Assembly (NCBI RefSeq): GCF_024723825.1
Contig: NZ_JANQBQ010000001.1
Location: 2,170,001 to 2,234,000, forward strand
Reading direction: 5' to 3'
Source of the DNA: Romboutsia lituseburensis
GTDB taxonomy: Bacteria > Bacillota > Clostridia > Peptostreptococcales > Peptostreptococcaceae
Length of the DNA: 64,000 nt
Part shown: positions 24,981 to 37,697 of the stretch, one piece after another
How the letters are laid out: each line of letters opens with the position of its first letter
Numbering within the stretch: position 1 is the stretch's first letter
Notes under the pieces: model-generated
Seen by the model: the letters and a program-made list of their open reading frames with translations, nothing else
What the model was told of the DNA's origin: nothing
The model's database searches: none
Made by a program: the position numbers and the translations under genes

Positions 24981-26012
24981 TTATTTTTGCATTGCATCAT
25001 ATTCTTCTTTAGTAGCAGGAACTTTTATTTCCCCACTCTTTATCTTTTCCACTATTCCATTTACATAATCTAAAACTTCTTTATCAACTAATTTACTCGT
25101 TGATTCTGGTATACCTACACCATCTTCTTTAAGCCCATATACCTTTTCTTCTCCACCTTTTAACTTTCCATCTACTAATTCTTTAACTGTATCATATACA
25201 CCTACATTAACTTTCTTTAATGCTGAAGTTATTACATTATCTGGAGCTAAGTTGCTTTGATCTCTATCCACACCGATTGCATACTTTCCTTTTTCTTTAG
25301 CAGCTTCTATTGCACCTAATCCAGTACTACCAGCTGCTGAAAGTATTACATCTACATTATTTCCATACATTTGATTAGCTATTGATTTACCTTTAGCTGC
25401 ATCTCCAAATGTTCCTGCATATTGTACATTTATTTTAGCATCTTTATTTGCTTCATTAACCCCTGCCATATACCCATATTGGAATCTTGATATAACTGGA
25501 TTTTGCATTCCACCTATAAATCCTACATTATTTGTCTTAGTCATTTTACCTGATATAAGTCCCGTTAAGTATGAAGCCTCATTTTCTTTAAATAGTATCG
25601 GTGTTACATTTGATGGTATTTCATCATATGTTTCATCTACTATGGCAAACTTTTGGTCTGGATAATTTTCTGCTTGTGTTTTTATATCATCTTTTAGAGT
25701 ATTTCCAACACCTATAACTAAATCCATACCTTCATCTATAAGGCTCTCCATATTAGCTAAATATTCAGATGCTTGTTTTGATTCTATTACTTTTACTTTT
25801 ACACCGAAATCTTTTTCAGCTTGTTGAAGACCTTCGTATGCAGATTGGTTGAATGATTCATCATTTATTCCACCTACATCTGCTACCATTCCTATTTTTA
25901 ATTCTTTACTTACTGTATTTGCTTCTTCCTTAGTTTTTGACCCGCACCCTGTTAAACTTAAAGACGCTATTACTATAGCCGCACTTATTGCTGTTAGTTT
26001 TTTGAATTTCAT
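24981..26012 (-). CDS. BMP-family lipoprotein, likely nucleoside-binding
   Basis: Substrate-binding lipoprotein of 343 aa with signal peptide and lipobox (SLSLTGC, Cys near residue 23). The PBP1-type fold matches the basic membrane protein/PnrA family, with GGINDESFNQSAYEGL, VGFIGGMQNP and ISRFQYGYMAGV. Relatives bind purine nucleosides for an ABC importer. No ATPase or permease is adjacent, so the partner is elsewhere. It follows the second purine permease by 97 bp in a salvage-gene neighbourhood. Confidence 0.85.
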   Translation of the reverse strand: MKFKKLTAISAAIVIASLSLTGCGSKTKEEANTVSKELKIGMVADVGGINDESFNQSAYEGLQQAEKDFGVKVKVIESKQASEYLANMESLIDEGMDLVIGVGNTLKDDIKTQAENYPDQKFAIVDETYDEIPSNVTPILFKENEASYLTGLISGKMTKTNNVGFIGGMQNPVISRFQYGYMAGVNEANKDAKINVQYAGTFGDAAKGKSIANQMYGNNVDVILSAAGSTGLGAIEAAKEKGKYAIGVDRDQSNLAPDNVITSALKKVNVGVYDTVKELVDGKLKGGEEKVYGLKEDGVGIPESTSKLVDKEVLDYVNGIVEKIKSGEIKVPATKEEYDAMQK

Positions 26013-26109
26013 TTTATTCCTCCTGCAGTGTTTAATATTTCATATATGTCTATATATTGCATAATATTTGCATTTTATATTCCTAATGTTTGGTTATTTT
26101 TTATCTTTT

Positions 26110-27444
26110 TTATAATAAAGCAAATTTTAATATAAATACGATTGATAATATTATTAATGATATTCCTACATCTTCTTTTTTGTTTGATACTAATTTTAAT
26201 ATTGTATATGAAATGATACCAAACATAATACCATCTGCAACACTATATGCTAAAGGCATCATTATAAATGTTAAAAATGCTGGTATCGCATCAGTCAAAT
26301 CTTCAAAGTTTATTTTAAGTATTGAACTTGCCATCATAAATCCAACTAATATAAGTACTGGTGATGTAGCTTGAGCTGGTATTGATGTGAATAAAGGAGC
26401 AAAGAATAATGCTACAAAGAATAATACAGCGGTTGTAACTGCCGTTAATCCTGTTCTTCCTCCTACCGCTATACCTGAACCACTTTCTACAGTTGTAGCT
26501 AATGTTGATGTTCCTAAAACTGAAGACACTGTTGTTGAAAGAGATTCCGCTAATAATGCTTTCTTAACCCCTGGCATATTTCCATCTTCATCTATTAAAT
26601 TTGCTCTATCTGCTATTCCTAATAAAAAACCTATAGAATCAAACATATTAACAAATAAAAGAGTTAATACTACAACTAACATGTCTAAACTAAATATTTC
26701 AGCCTTTTGAACTTCAAAAACTTTCATAAATACTGGATTAATAGATGGCGGTAAATCTACAACACCTTGTGGCATCGGTACTATCGAAAGCGCCATACCT
26801 ATTGCTGATGTTACTATAATAGCTATTAAAAATGCTCCATTTACTTTTCTTATTAGTAAAGCTGAGGCAATTATTAATCCTACTACTGCAAGTAAAACTG
26901 TTGATGATTTTATATCTCCTAAAGATATAATCGCACCACCTTGCTTTATTATTCCTGCATTTACAAACCCTATAAATGTTATAAATAATCCTATTCCAGC
27001 TGTTATAGCATGTTTTAATACATCTGGCATGCACTCTATAATTTTCTCTCTAACATTAGTTACTGTTAATAATATAAATATGATACCTTCTATAAACATT
27101 GCACATAGCGCAAATTGCCATGTATATCCCATTCCTAAAACTACCGTATAAGTAAAAAATGCATTTATTCCCATACTTGGGGCTAATATTATTGGATAAT
27201 TAGCTAATAATCCCATAACTAAACATCCTATAGCTGATGCAATTACTGTTGCTGTGAAAACAGCGCCTTTATCCATGCCTGCTTGTCCTAATATAGTAGG
27301 ATTTACAACCAATATGTAAGCAATCGTCATAAAAGTAGTGACACCAGCTAATACTTCTGTTTTTACATTAGTATTGTTTTCTTTTAACTTAAATATTTTT
27401 TCTAATGTACTTACAGATGTACTATTTTGAACTGTATTTTGCAT
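26110..27444 (-). CDS. NCS2 purine permease, second copy
   Basis: 444 aa, same family blocks as the 23280 permease (TEVLAGVTTFMTIAYIL, GMGINAFFTYTVVLGM, ESGSGIAVGGRTGLT). The two likely differ in substrate or affinity. It follows guaA by 117 bp; the hairpin between them leaves little room for a separate promoter, so partial readthrough from guaBA is likely. Substrate inferred as guanine, hypoxanthine or a related base. Confidence 0.85.
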   Translation of the reverse strand: MQNTVQNSTSVSTLEKIFKLKENNTNVKTEVLAGVTTFMTIAYILVVNPTILGQAGMDKGAVFTATVIASAIGCLVMGLLANYPIILAPSMGINAFFTYTVVLGMGYTWQFALCAMFIEGIIFILLTVTNVREKIIECMPDVLKHAITAGIGLFITFIGFVNAGIIKQGGAIISLGDIKSSTVLLAVVGLIIASALLIRKVNGAFLIAIIVTSAIGMALSIVPMPQGVVDLPPSINPVFMKVFEVQKAEIFSLDMLVVVLTLLFVNMFDSIGFLLGIADRANLIDEDGNMPGVKKALLAESLSTTVSSVLGTSTLATTVESGSGIAVGGRTGLTAVTTAVLFFVALFFAPLFTSIPAQATSPVLILVGFMMASSILKINFEDLTDAIPAFLTFIMMPLAYSVADGIMFGIISYTILKLVSNKKEDVGISLIILSIVFILKFALL

Positions 27445-27487
27445 CTTGTATACCTCCTTATTTAAATTTCAAAATTGTTTTTAAAGT

Positions 27488-27525
27488 GATAAAAATAAAA
27501 GGCTTTTTAGCCTTTTATTTTTATC
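27488..27525 (-). terminator. guaA terminator or attenuator
   Basis: 17-bp perfect stem GATAAAAATAAAAGGCT/AGCCTTTTATTTTTATC with a 4-nt loop. The right flank on the minus strand is not a pure T-run, so partial readthrough into the permease gene is possible. Confidence 0.7.
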
Positions 27526-27561
27526 TTGTGTAAAGTGTTATATATACTTAATAGAATTATA

Positions 27562-29094
27562 TTATTCCCACTCTATTGTTCCTGGTGGCTTACTTGTTAT
27601 ATCGTAAACTACTCTATTAGCTCCGTCTACTTCATTAACTATTCTATTAGATATTTTTTCTAAAACTTCATATGGCATTTTGTACCAATCTGAAGTCATT
27701 CCATCTGAAGATGTAACTGCTCTTATCCCTACTAAATATGCATAAGTTCTTTCATCTCCCATAACTCCAACAGTTTTTACATCAGGTAATGTAGCGAATG
27801 CTTGCCATATTTCTTTGTATAATCCGTGCTCTTTTAATATATCCATATATATAGCATCAGCTTCTCTTAAGATATCACATTTTTCTTTAGTTACTTCACC
27901 TATAACTCTTATTCCAAGACCTGGACCTGGGAATGGGTGTCTAAATATTAAATCTTCATCTATGCCAAGCTCTAATCCTATTTTTCTAACTTCATCTTTG
28001 AATAATTCTCTTAATGGCTCTACTATTTGGAATTCTATATCTTCAGGTATTCCACCAACATTATGGTGAGATTTTATAGTAGCAGCTTCTCCATGTCCAC
28101 TTTCTACTACGTCTGGGTATATAGTTCCTTGTACTAAGAAGTCCATTTTTCCTAATTTGTTTGATTCTTCTTCAAATACTCTGATGAATTCTTCACCTAT
28201 TATTTTTCTCTTAGCTTCTGGTTCTGTTACATCTTTTAGTTTACCTAAGAATCTATCTTCACAGTTAACTCTTATTAAGTTCATATCAAACTTATCTCTA
28301 AATATTCTTTCTACATCATTACCTTCATTTTTTCTAAGTAATCCATGGTCAACGAATACACAAGTTAAGTTATCTCCTATAGCTCTGTGTACAAGTACTG
28401 CTGCTACTGATGAATCAACTCCACCACTTAAAGCACATAATACTTTTTTATTACCTATTATTTCTTTTAATTCCTTTATCTTATCACTTATAAATGAATC
28501 AGTTGTCCAATCTCCACTTACATTACATACATTGTATAAGAAGTTTTTAAGAACTTTATCTCCTTCTAAGCAATGTTCAACTTCTGGATGGAACTGTACT
28601 CCATATAAATTCTTTTCTTTATTTTGCATAGCTGCAACTGGACAATCATTAGTGTGTGCAACTGATACAAATCCTTCTGGTAATACATCTATTAAATCTG
28701 TATGACTCATCCAAACAGTATTTGTAGTTATACCTTCAAATATTGGTGAGTTTTCATAAGTTATAGTTGTTTTTCCATATTCTTTTTCACTAGTGTTTCC
28801 TTTTCTTACATTACCGCCTAATATATTGGCCATTACTTGTATTCCGTAGCATATACCTAATATAGGAACTCCTATTTCAAATATTTCTTTTGCTATCTTA
28901 GGCGAATTTTCTAAGTATGCGCTATTAGGTCCTCCAGTGAATATTATCCCTTTTGGATTCATTTCCTTTATTTTTTCTATATCTGTAGTGTACGGTATTA
29001 TTTCACAGTACACGTTATTTTCTCTTACTCTTCTTGCTATTAATTGGTTGTATTGTCCACCAAAATCTACTACTAATACTAATTCATGCTTCAT
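27562..29094 (-). CDS. guaA: GMP synthase (glutamine-hydrolysing)
   Basis: Converts XMP to GMP, 510 aa. The N-terminal amidotransferase has TGGPNSAYL and the nucleophile in LGICYGIQ with HPEVEH. The PP-loop ATPase has ALSGGVDSS. The C-terminal dimerisation domain ends [10 protein letters not shown]. It sits 2 bp after guaB, so the two are co-transcribed. Confidence 0.98.
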   Translation of the reverse strand: MKHELVLVVDFGGQYNQLIARRVRENNVYCEIIPYTTDIEKIKEMNPKGIIFTGGPNSAYLENSPKIAKEIFEIGVPILGICYGIQVMANILGGNVRKGNTSEKEYGKTTITYENSPIFEGITTNTVWMSHTDLIDVLPEGFVSVAHTNDCPVAAMQNKEKNLYGVQFHPEVEHCLEGDKVLKNFLYNVCNVSGDWTTDSFISDKIKELKEIIGNKKVLCALSGGVDSSVAAVLVHRAIGDNLTCVFVDHGLLRKNEGNDVERIFRDKFDMNLIRVNCEDRFLGKLKDVTEPEAKRKIIGEEFIRVFEEESNKLGKMDFLVQGTIYPDVVESGHGEAATIKSHHNVGGIPEDIEFQIVEPLRELFKDEVRKIGLELGIDEDLIFRHPFPGPGLGIRVIGEVTKEKCDILREADAIYMDILKEHGLYKEIWQAFATLPDVKTVGVMGDERTYAYLVGIRAVTSSDGMTSDWYKMPYEVLEKISNRIVNEVDGANRVVYDITSKPPGTIEWE

Positions 29095-29096
29095 AT

Positions 29097-30587
<1,491 letters not shown>

Positions 30588-30594
30588 TTATCAA

Positions 30595-30635
30595 ATTATA
30601 CGAATGTTAATTTTATTTTTTTTATATTTGTTCGT
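30595..30635 (-). promoter_or_regulatory. PurR-like boxes between riboswitch and guaB
   Basis: ACGAAT (30600-30605), 24 bp, GTTCGT (30630-30635), the spacing seen at purE and pbuG. TATAAT (minus, 30600-30595) touches the proximal box. A second, internal guaB promoter downstream of the riboswitch terminator is possible. Confidence 0.55.
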
Positions 30636-30650
30636 CTTTAATTATGGTAC

Positions 30651-30709
30651 AAAAAAACCTGTATAGTAACTTCCATATTATTCTCATAAAAGTGAAATTA
30701 CTATACAGG
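30651..30709 (-). terminator. Riboswitch-controlled terminator ahead of guaB
   Basis: Stem CCTGTATAGTAA (30709-30698 reading minus) paired with TTACTATACAGG (30669-30658), followed by seven T. The loop side contains TAATTTCACT, complementary to AGTGAAATTA at the 3' edge of the guanine aptamer, which gives an antiterminator alternative. Confidence 0.85.
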
Positions 30710-30713
30710 CTTC

Positions 30714-30789
30714 CAAAATATCTTCTACTTTCTAGCCAACTTCTAGGGATTTCTTATCAGCCTAGGCGTTTACTTTATCCGATATTCTG
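30714..30789 (-). other. Structured RNA insert inside the guaB expression platform
   Basis: About 76 nt between aptamer and terminator, closed by a 9-bp pairing of CAGAATATC (30789-30781) with GATATTTTG (30722-30714). Inside, GCC-UAGG can pair with CCUA-GGC. It is not a recognised riboswitch class. It could be a second sensor domain or only a spacer. Confidence 0.45.
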
Positions 30790-30802
30790 CTAATAATAAT
30801 TT

Positions 30803-30873
30803 CACTCATAGTCAAGATATTTACGGTATCTCGGTAGAAACTCTCAGACCTTATTTCCGAGTATATACGAGTG
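30803..30873 (-). ncRNA. Guanine/hypoxanthine (purine-class) riboswitch aptamer
   Basis: 71-nt minus-strand aptamer with P1 CACTCGTAT/CTATGAGTG, the conserved J2/3 core GTTTCTACC, P2/P3 loops, and J3/1 GACTAT with C at the specificity position. C there means guanine or hypoxanthine; T would mean adenine. It overlaps an antiterminator strand and precedes guaB. This is an OFF switch when guanine is abundant. Confidence 0.95.
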
Positions 30874-30936
30874 ATATATTGTATAATTAATAAATGATTT
30901 CTTTAAGTTAAATCTTAATTTATCAAAAAATATTTA

Positions 30937-31356
30937 TTATGTCAATAAGTTTATATTAAATTCTTCATTTATCACATGATTTATTTTATATAGTAGCTGA
31001 TTCAATGAGATTTTGTTGAATTTTGCAATTTTTTTGCATTCTTCGTATTCTGGAGTCACTTTTATAAGTTTTCCGTCATAATACCCTAATTTAACTTTTA
31101 CATCACCGTATGGAGTATTTATCTTTGAAAATTGCCTTTTTAAAACCACTCTATTGTACTTATGATATCTCACTCCAAAAGTAGTTGTTTCTTTTAGTAA
31201 TAATTCTACAAATTTTTGCAAATTCCTTTCTTCACATAAAATTGATAGCTTTATCGCAGGTCTATTTTTTTTCATATATATACTTTCTGTATATATATCT
31301 AATGCACCTTCTTCGAGTATTTGTTCATACAGGTATGAATATACCTCTGAAGACAT
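30937..31356 (-). CDS. larC: LarC, C-terminal part reached by frameshift
   Basis: Second reading frame of larC. The open frame extends upstream of the ATG at 31356 to the slippery site at 31395-31401, where it reads EEFIYEISANIDDMSSEVY, the natural continuation of LarC. The rest has ESIYMKKNRPAIKLSILC and VRYHKYNRVVL. The ATG at 31356 has no ribosome binding site, so the part is most likely made as a fusion. LarC inserts nickel into the pincer cofactor (CTP-dependent cyclometallase) used by LarA-type racemases. Confidence 0.85.
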   Translation of the reverse strand: MSSEVYSYLYEQILEEGALDIYTESIYMKKNRPAIKLSILCEERNLQKFVELLLKETTTFGVRYHKYNRVVLKRQFSKINTPYGDVKVKLGYYDGKLIKVTPEYEECKKIAKFNKISLNQLLYKINHVINEEFNINLLT

Positions 31357-31373
31357 ATCATCAATATTTGCAC

Positions 31374-32120
31374 TTATTTCATATATAAATTCTTCTTTTT
31401 TTTTATGCCTAAGATAGTTCTTAGCATATTTGGTATTTCAAATTGTTTTCGTCCTATTCCGTATCCAATTTGTTTTACTTCAAACTCTAAAGTATCTACA
31501 AATTCATCACATAGTGTTTTTAGTATAGCTGCCCCTGTAGGTGTTGTACACTCGCCCTTTACTGTATTTAATTTTATAGGAACACCTTTTAAAATTTCAG
31601 CAGTAGCAGGTGCAGGAACTGGCATTATTCCATGATCACATTTAACAAATCCAGATCCAACCGGAATAGTATTAGCGTATATTTTATCTATACATAATAA
31701 GTCTATTAATATGCATGCTCCTACTATATCAATTATGGAGTCAATAGCCCCTACTTCATGAAAATGTATTTTATCTATAGTAGTTCCATGAACTTTTGAT
31801 TCTGCTTCTCCTATAGTCATAAATATGTTTTTGGACATGATCTTAACGTTTTCATTCAAGCCACTTTTATCAATAATATCAAACACATCTATCAGATGTC
31901 TATGAGCATTAGACTCTTTAGCAACTACCTCTACATTAGTTCCTAATATCCCACTTTCATTTTTTTGTGTTATTAAAATTTCAAACTCGTCTTTAATGCT
32001 TAGCTTTTTTATTTCTTCTAAAAAAAGTTCCTTTGGAACTCCTAAATCTAATAATGTAGCTAAAGTCATATCTCCAGAAATCCCATTGACTACATCAAAA
32101 TAAAGTATCCTTTGTTCCAT
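31374..32120 (-). CDS. larC: Nickel-pincer cofactor synthase LarC, N-terminal part
   Basis: 248-aa product read without frameshift. It has the LarC start (RILYFDVVNGISGDMTLATLLDLG), IHFHEVGAIDSIIDIVGA and TPTGAAIL. The zero frame ends KKKKNLYMK just after an A-run. A -1 shift there joins it to the 3' part, giving a full LarC of about 395 aa, as described for Lactiplantibacillus plantarum larC1/larC2. It lies 151 bp downstream of larB. Confidence 0.9.
   Translation of the reverse strand: MEQRILYFDVVNGISGDMTLATLLDLGVPKELFLEEIKKLSIKDEFEILITQKNESGILGTNVEVVAKESNAHRHLIDVFDIIDKSGLNENVKIMSKNIFMTIGEAESKVHGTTIDKIHFHEVGAIDSIIDIVGACILIDLLCIDKIYANTIPVGSGFVKCDHGIMPVPAPATAEILKGVPIKLNTVKGECTTPTGAAILKTLCDEFVDTLEFEVKQIGYGIGRKQFEIPNMLRTILGIKKKKNLYMK
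31395..31401 (-). other. Programmed -1 frameshift slippery site in larC
   Basis: On the minus strand nine A precede GAAGAA. In the larC1 frame they read A AAA AAG, the strongest bacterial -1 slippery heptamer (as in dnaX). A -1 slip continues into conserved LarC sequence with no other change. Confidence 0.85.
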
Positions 32121-32271
32121 ATTTATCTCCTTAGATATTTGTCTTTATATATTTTGTTTAATTTGAACATGGTAAATTAAGTGTATTCCCACAAATTCAC
32201 CTTTGTATATATATATTTATATAATTTCAATTTATTTACTGTACAAATTTTATTTTATAAATAAAATTTAT

Positions 32272-33015
32272 TTACTTTAATTTATTTATCATAGACGCTA
32301 AATATCCAGCACCAAACCCATTATCTATATTAACAACAGATATCCCTGATGCACAACTATTTAACATTGTTAGAAGAGCCGATAGTCCTCCAAAATTAGC
32401 TCCATAGCCAACTGAAGTAGGTACTGCTATCACAGGAACATCTACTAATCCCCCTACTACGCTAGGTAAAGCACCCTCCATACCTGCTACCGCTATAATA
32501 ACTCTAGCTTCCTGAATTATAGGTAAACGATTTAATAGTCTATGTATACCTGCCACTCCTACATCATATAATTTTACTACTTCATTTCCTAAAAATTTAG
32601 CTGTATAGTATGCCTCATCTGCAACTGGTATATCCGAAGTGCCCCCTGTTATAACTAAAACTTTACCTTTCCCGCGATTTATAATCTCTTTATTTTGTAT
32701 TTTTATAATTTTTGATAATTCTTCGTATTCTGCATGATTATAAATCTGTTTAACTTTATCGTATGTTTCTTTTTTACATCTTGTCCCTAATATATTAGAC
32801 CCTTTTTTATTCATCTTTTCTATTATTCCCAATATATGCTCATCACTTTTTCCTTCACAGTATATAACCTCAGGATATCCATTTCTTATTTCTCTATGAT
32901 GATCTATATTAGCATATCCTAAATCTTCATACATAAAATTTTTTAGCTGATCCATGGCTTGATTAATATCTAAATCATTATCCTTTACTCGCTCTAATAA
33001 ACGCCTAATATCCAT
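32272..33015 (-). CDS. larB: Nickel-pincer cofactor biosynthesis protein LarB
   Basis: Carboxylase/hydrolase that turns nicotinic acid adenine dinucleotide into pyridinium-3,5-biscarboxylate, 247 aa. The C-terminal half is PurE-like, with VITGGTSDIPVADEA, VAGMEGALPSVVGGLVDVP and VGYGANFGGLSALLTMLNSCA. It sits with larC; larE, larA and a nickel transporter are not in the window. Confidence 0.93.
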   Translation of the reverse strand: MDIRRLLERVKDNDLDINQAMDQLKNFMYEDLGYANIDHHREIRNGYPEVIYCEGKSDEHILGIIEKMNKKGSNILGTRCKKETYDKVKQIYNHAEYEELSKIIKIQNKEIINRGKGKVLVITGGTSDIPVADEAYYTAKFLGNEVVKLYDVGVAGIHRLLNRLPIIQEARVIIAVAGMEGALPSVVGGLVDVPVIAVPTSVGYGANFGGLSALLTMLNSCASGISVVNIDNGFGAGYLASMINKLK

Positions 33016-33190
33016 TGTATCCCTCTCTTTTACTTATATAATTTATAAAAGTTTTATCATCTAATATCTATTTTAAACTATAAATATATATATTCATATT
33101 TAAATACTTGTAAGATTTAAAATATACATACGTCAAGCATTCATAATTTCTTTAAACTATACTTAAATAATAGTTAGTATTTATATGCGT

Positions 33191-33222
33191 AAAAAAAGAG
33201 TAACTGTCGTTACTCTTTTTTT
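33191..33222 (-). terminator. groEL terminator
   Basis: Stem GAGTAAC/GTTACTC with a 4-nt loop between A- and T-runs, so usable on both strands. The flank TGCGTAAAAAAAGAGT matches the htpG terminator. Confidence 0.88.
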
Positions 33223-33233
33223 AATAGTATAGA

Positions 33234-34871
<1,638 letters not shown>

Positions 34872-34879
34872 CTAAATAT

Positions 34880-35164
34880 TTATTCTATTACAGCTAATAT
34901 TTCATTTTGTCTTAATATTGTATACTCTTTACCTTCTATTTTAACTTCTGTTCCTGCATATTTCTGGAATATCACTTTATCTCCAACTTTAAGCTCCATA
35001 GCTATCTCTTTTCCATCTACAACTCCACCTGGTCCTACTTCTACAACTTCTGCCATTTGAGGTTGTTCCTTAGCTGCCCCTGGTAATACTATTCCACTTG
35101 CAGTTTTTTCTTCAGCTTCTAATTTTTTTATAACTACTCTATCAGCTAATGGTCTTATTTTCAT
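34880..35164 (-). CDS. groES: Co-chaperonin GroES
   Basis: 94-aa lid protein with [13 protein letters not shown] at the N-terminus and the mobile-loop region [16 protein letters not shown]. First gene of the groES-groEL operon. The CIRCE operator is just upstream. Confidence 0.98.
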   Translation of the reverse strand: MKIRPLADRVVIKKLEAEEKTASGIVLPGAAKEQPQMAEVVEVGPGGVVDGKEIAMELKVGDKVIFQKYAGTEVKIEGKEYTILRQNEILAVIE

Positions 35165-35223
35165 AATTTTTCCCTCCTAATGAATTGTATTTTGTATGTA
35201 AAAAAATATATACCATAATAATT

Positions 35224-35250
35224 TTATCACTCTCTTAACTAGAGTGCTAA
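35224..35250 (-). promoter_or_regulatory. CIRCE operator (HrcA) at groES
   Basis: TTATCACTC-N9-GAGTGCTAA, one mismatch from the 9-9-9 consensus, 60 bp before the groES start. -10-like TATACT/TATAAT stretches lie immediately upstream, so the operator covers the transcription start region. Confidence 0.92.
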
Positions 35251-35304
35251 CAATTATTATAGTATACTAAATATATAAATTTTTCAATAGTTTTTATTAA
35301 ATAT

Positions 35305-36795
35305 TTATAATATAGGAGAAAATAATCTAGCTATTGATTCCTTCACCTTTATAGCGAAATTTCTCTTGCTAAAATCAGCGTCTTTTATCTCCTCACTATT
35401 GTCCAAATCATCAAAGAAATCTTTGGTCATTATTTCTACTACTTTTTTATCATATATAAATGCATTTATCTCAAAGTTTAGCATAAAACTTCTTAAATCC
35501 ATATTAGCTGAACCAGTAGATGCTATCTTATCATCAATTATAACAATCTTAGAATGTATAAACCCTTTAGTATATAAATATACCTTACCTCCTGATCTTA
35601 ATATATCATCAAAATATGAATAAGATGCACTGTTTACTATTTTATGATCAGCTATTTTAGGGAATATAATTCTTACATCTACTCCACTTAAAGCCGCACT
35701 TTTTAATGCTCTTAAAATACTTTCATCTGGTATAAAATAAGGTGTTTCAATATATATATTCTTTTTTGCCTGACATATGGCAGAAAAATAGGCATAATGA
35801 ATAGCTTCCCAATCACTATCCGGGCCGCTCGCTACAACTTGAACCATACTATCCCCACAATATTCCATTTTAGGGAAGTATTTTTTTACCATAATTACAT
35901 CTCTTGTTGTATAGTACCAATCTATTAAGAAAACCATCTGTAGCATATAGACTGATGTTCCCTCTATACGAATATGCGTATCTCTCCAATATCCAAATTT
36001 TTTATTTTTACCTACATACTCGTCTCCTATATTAATTCCGCCTGTATATCCTATTTTTCCATCTATTACAACTATTTTTCTATGGTTTCTATAATTCAGT
36101 TTGCCTCCTATTACAGGAAACTTCGCAGGTAAAAACGGTTGAATTTCTATTCCATTCTTTTTCATTTCATTAAAATACTTTCTATGAAACCAAAATCTCC
36201 AACAACCTACATCATCATATAGAATTCTTATTTTTACGCCTTCCTTAGCTTTTTCAATTAGCAAATCTTTAATCTTCCTACCAATATCACTATCCTTAAT
36301 AATAAAATATTCTAAATGTATATGTTCTTTTGCTTCCTTTATATCTTTTATAAGATTTTCAAACTTTTGAATTCCATCAATATATACATCTATTTTATTA
36401 TTCGTTGTAAACGGGAACATTCCTGTATTTAATAAAAGACTTATTACCCTTTTTTTAGTGTTTTCATCTTTATCTTCATGTAATAATTTGCTTTGCTTTA
36501 TACAGTCTTGTTCTATTTCTACCAATTCTTCTATTTCTTTTAGGTTTTCAAATAATTTTTCTTCTTTTATACTATTTGCTAATTTCTGAGTTTTAAACAA
36601 TTTCCTTTTTCTTATGTTTCTTCCAAATACAGCATACATTACCAACCCAATACCAGGAAGTAATATAAATATTAGCAACCACGTGACTGTTCTAGCAGGG
36701 TCTCTATTCTCAAGTATAATAGACATGGATATTATCGCTCCAGCCACATAGGATATTACTAGGTAACTTAAAAACAAAAATCCTCCAATACTCAT
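35305..36795 (-). CDS. cls: Cardiolipin synthase
   Basis: Membrane phospholipase-D-type enzyme, 496 aa, making cardiolipin from two phosphatidylglycerols. Two N-terminal helices (about residues 5-60) precede two HKD motifs: HRKIVVIDGKIGYTGG near residue 230 and HSKIVIIDDKIASTGSANMD near residue 415. Single gene, with no strong terminator seen after it. Confidence 0.95.
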   Translation of the reverse strand: MSIGGFLFLSYLVISYVAGAIISMSIILENRDPARTVTWLLIFILLPGIGLVMYAVFGRNIRKRKLFKTQKLANSIKEEKLFENLKEIEELVEIEQDCIKQSKLLHEDKDENTKKRVISLLLNTGMFPFTTNNKIDVYIDGIQKFENLIKDIKEAKEHIHLEYFIIKDSDIGRKIKDLLIEKAKEGVKIRILYDDVGCWRFWFHRKYFNEMKKNGIEIQPFLPAKFPVIGGKLNYRNHRKIVVIDGKIGYTGGINIGDEYVGKNKKFGYWRDTHIRIEGTSVYMLQMVFLIDWYYTTRDVIMVKKYFPKMEYCGDSMVQVVASGPDSDWEAIHYAYFSAICQAKKNIYIETPYFIPDESILRALKSAALSGVDVRIIFPKIADHKIVNSASYSYFDDILRSGGKVYLYTKGFIHSKIVIIDDKIASTGSANMDLRSFMLNFEINAFIYDKKVVEIMTKDFFDDLDNSEEIKDADFSKRNFAIKVKESIARLFSPIL

Positions 36796-36821
36796 GGCTA
36801 ATCCCTCTTCTTATTTTGATT

Positions 36822-37697
36822 TTATCTGCCTATACCTAATTCCCTTGCATAATAGAATAAATATTGTTGTGCAAATCCAGCCAAATCTCCAAATTTATCA
36901 ATTGCATATTTTCTTATCTTAGGTAAACTCATATCTTCTTCTACGTAAAACTCTTGCATTACTCTCTTTACCCAAACATCTACAGGGAATGTATCATACT
37001 TTTGCATCCCAAATAAAGCTATACAATCTCCTACTTTAGGTCCGACTCCATTAAATTTAGTTAATTCTTTTATGCATTCTTCTGTACTTAAATTAGTATA
37101 TGCAGATATGTTTTCTTTATTTTCAATTACACTTTCTGTTGTACTTTTTATATACTTATCTCTAAACCCTGTTTGACAAGCTCTTATTTCTTCTTGTGAT
37201 GCTTTGTTTAACTCCTCTGGAGTTGGAAATGCATAATATTCTTTTCCTTCATACTCTCCTATAAATTTACCATACTTTCTAGATAAATTTTCTATTGCTT
37301 TTTGTATCATAGGAATCCTATTATTTGAAGATATTATAAAAGATATAAGCATCTCCCATCCATCCTGTTGTAGTATCCTTATTCCCCATCCAAAATCACA
37401 AGCTTTATCTAAATACTCATCCATATTTTTTAGAGTATTTTTTATTTCTGTGTAATTTGTTCCTAAATCAAAATAATTATACCAAATAGTATTAAAATCC
37501 TCTAAATTTGTATTATTTAAGTAAATTTTATCATTGTCCTTACTAACATTTATAACTTTTCCTTTAGTTACTCCTGTATATGATCCATCATCTTGTCTGT
37601 GCCATCTAAAACATTGCCCACATTCAAATATATGTTTTGGATCAAAATCTGCTACTCCTTCTAATATAACTGAATTATTTTTTTCATAAACCTTCAT
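36822..37697 (-). CDS. OGG1-type 8-oxoguanine DNA glycosylase/lyase
   Basis: DNA repair enzyme of 291 aa. The N-terminal OGG_N domain has FECGQCFRW. The HhH-GPD domain has helix-hairpin-helix FNGVGPKVGDCIALFG with the catalytic Lys, followed by FPVDVWVKR with the essential Asp. No FeS cluster Cys set is present, as expected of this clade. It removes 8-oxoG and nicks the abasic site. Confidence 0.9.
   Translation of the reverse strand: MKVYEKNNSVILEGVADFDPKHIFECGQCFRWHRQDDGSYTGVTKGKVINVSKDNDKIYLNNTNLEDFNTIWYNYFDLGTNYTEIKNTLKNMDEYLDKACDFGWGIRILQQDGWEMLISFIISSNNRIPMIQKAIENLSRKYGKFIGEYEGKEYYAFPTPEELNKASQEEIRACQTGFRDKYIKSTTESVIENKENISAYTNLSTEECIKELTKFNGVGPKVGDCIALFGMQKYDTFPVDVWVKRVMQEFYVEEDMSLPKIRKYAIDKFGDLAGFAQQYLFYYARELGIGR

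Noticed and set aside
26738-27034. 98-codon Cys/Arg-rich ORF inside the second purine permease
   Set aside because: Out-of-frame shadow on the same strand as the real gene, with no start signal.
30714-30789. PRPP/ppGpp (ykkC) aptamer in tandem with the guanine aptamer
   Set aside because: The known tandem has PRPP upstream of guanine, and the ykkC conserved blocks are not visible in this insert.
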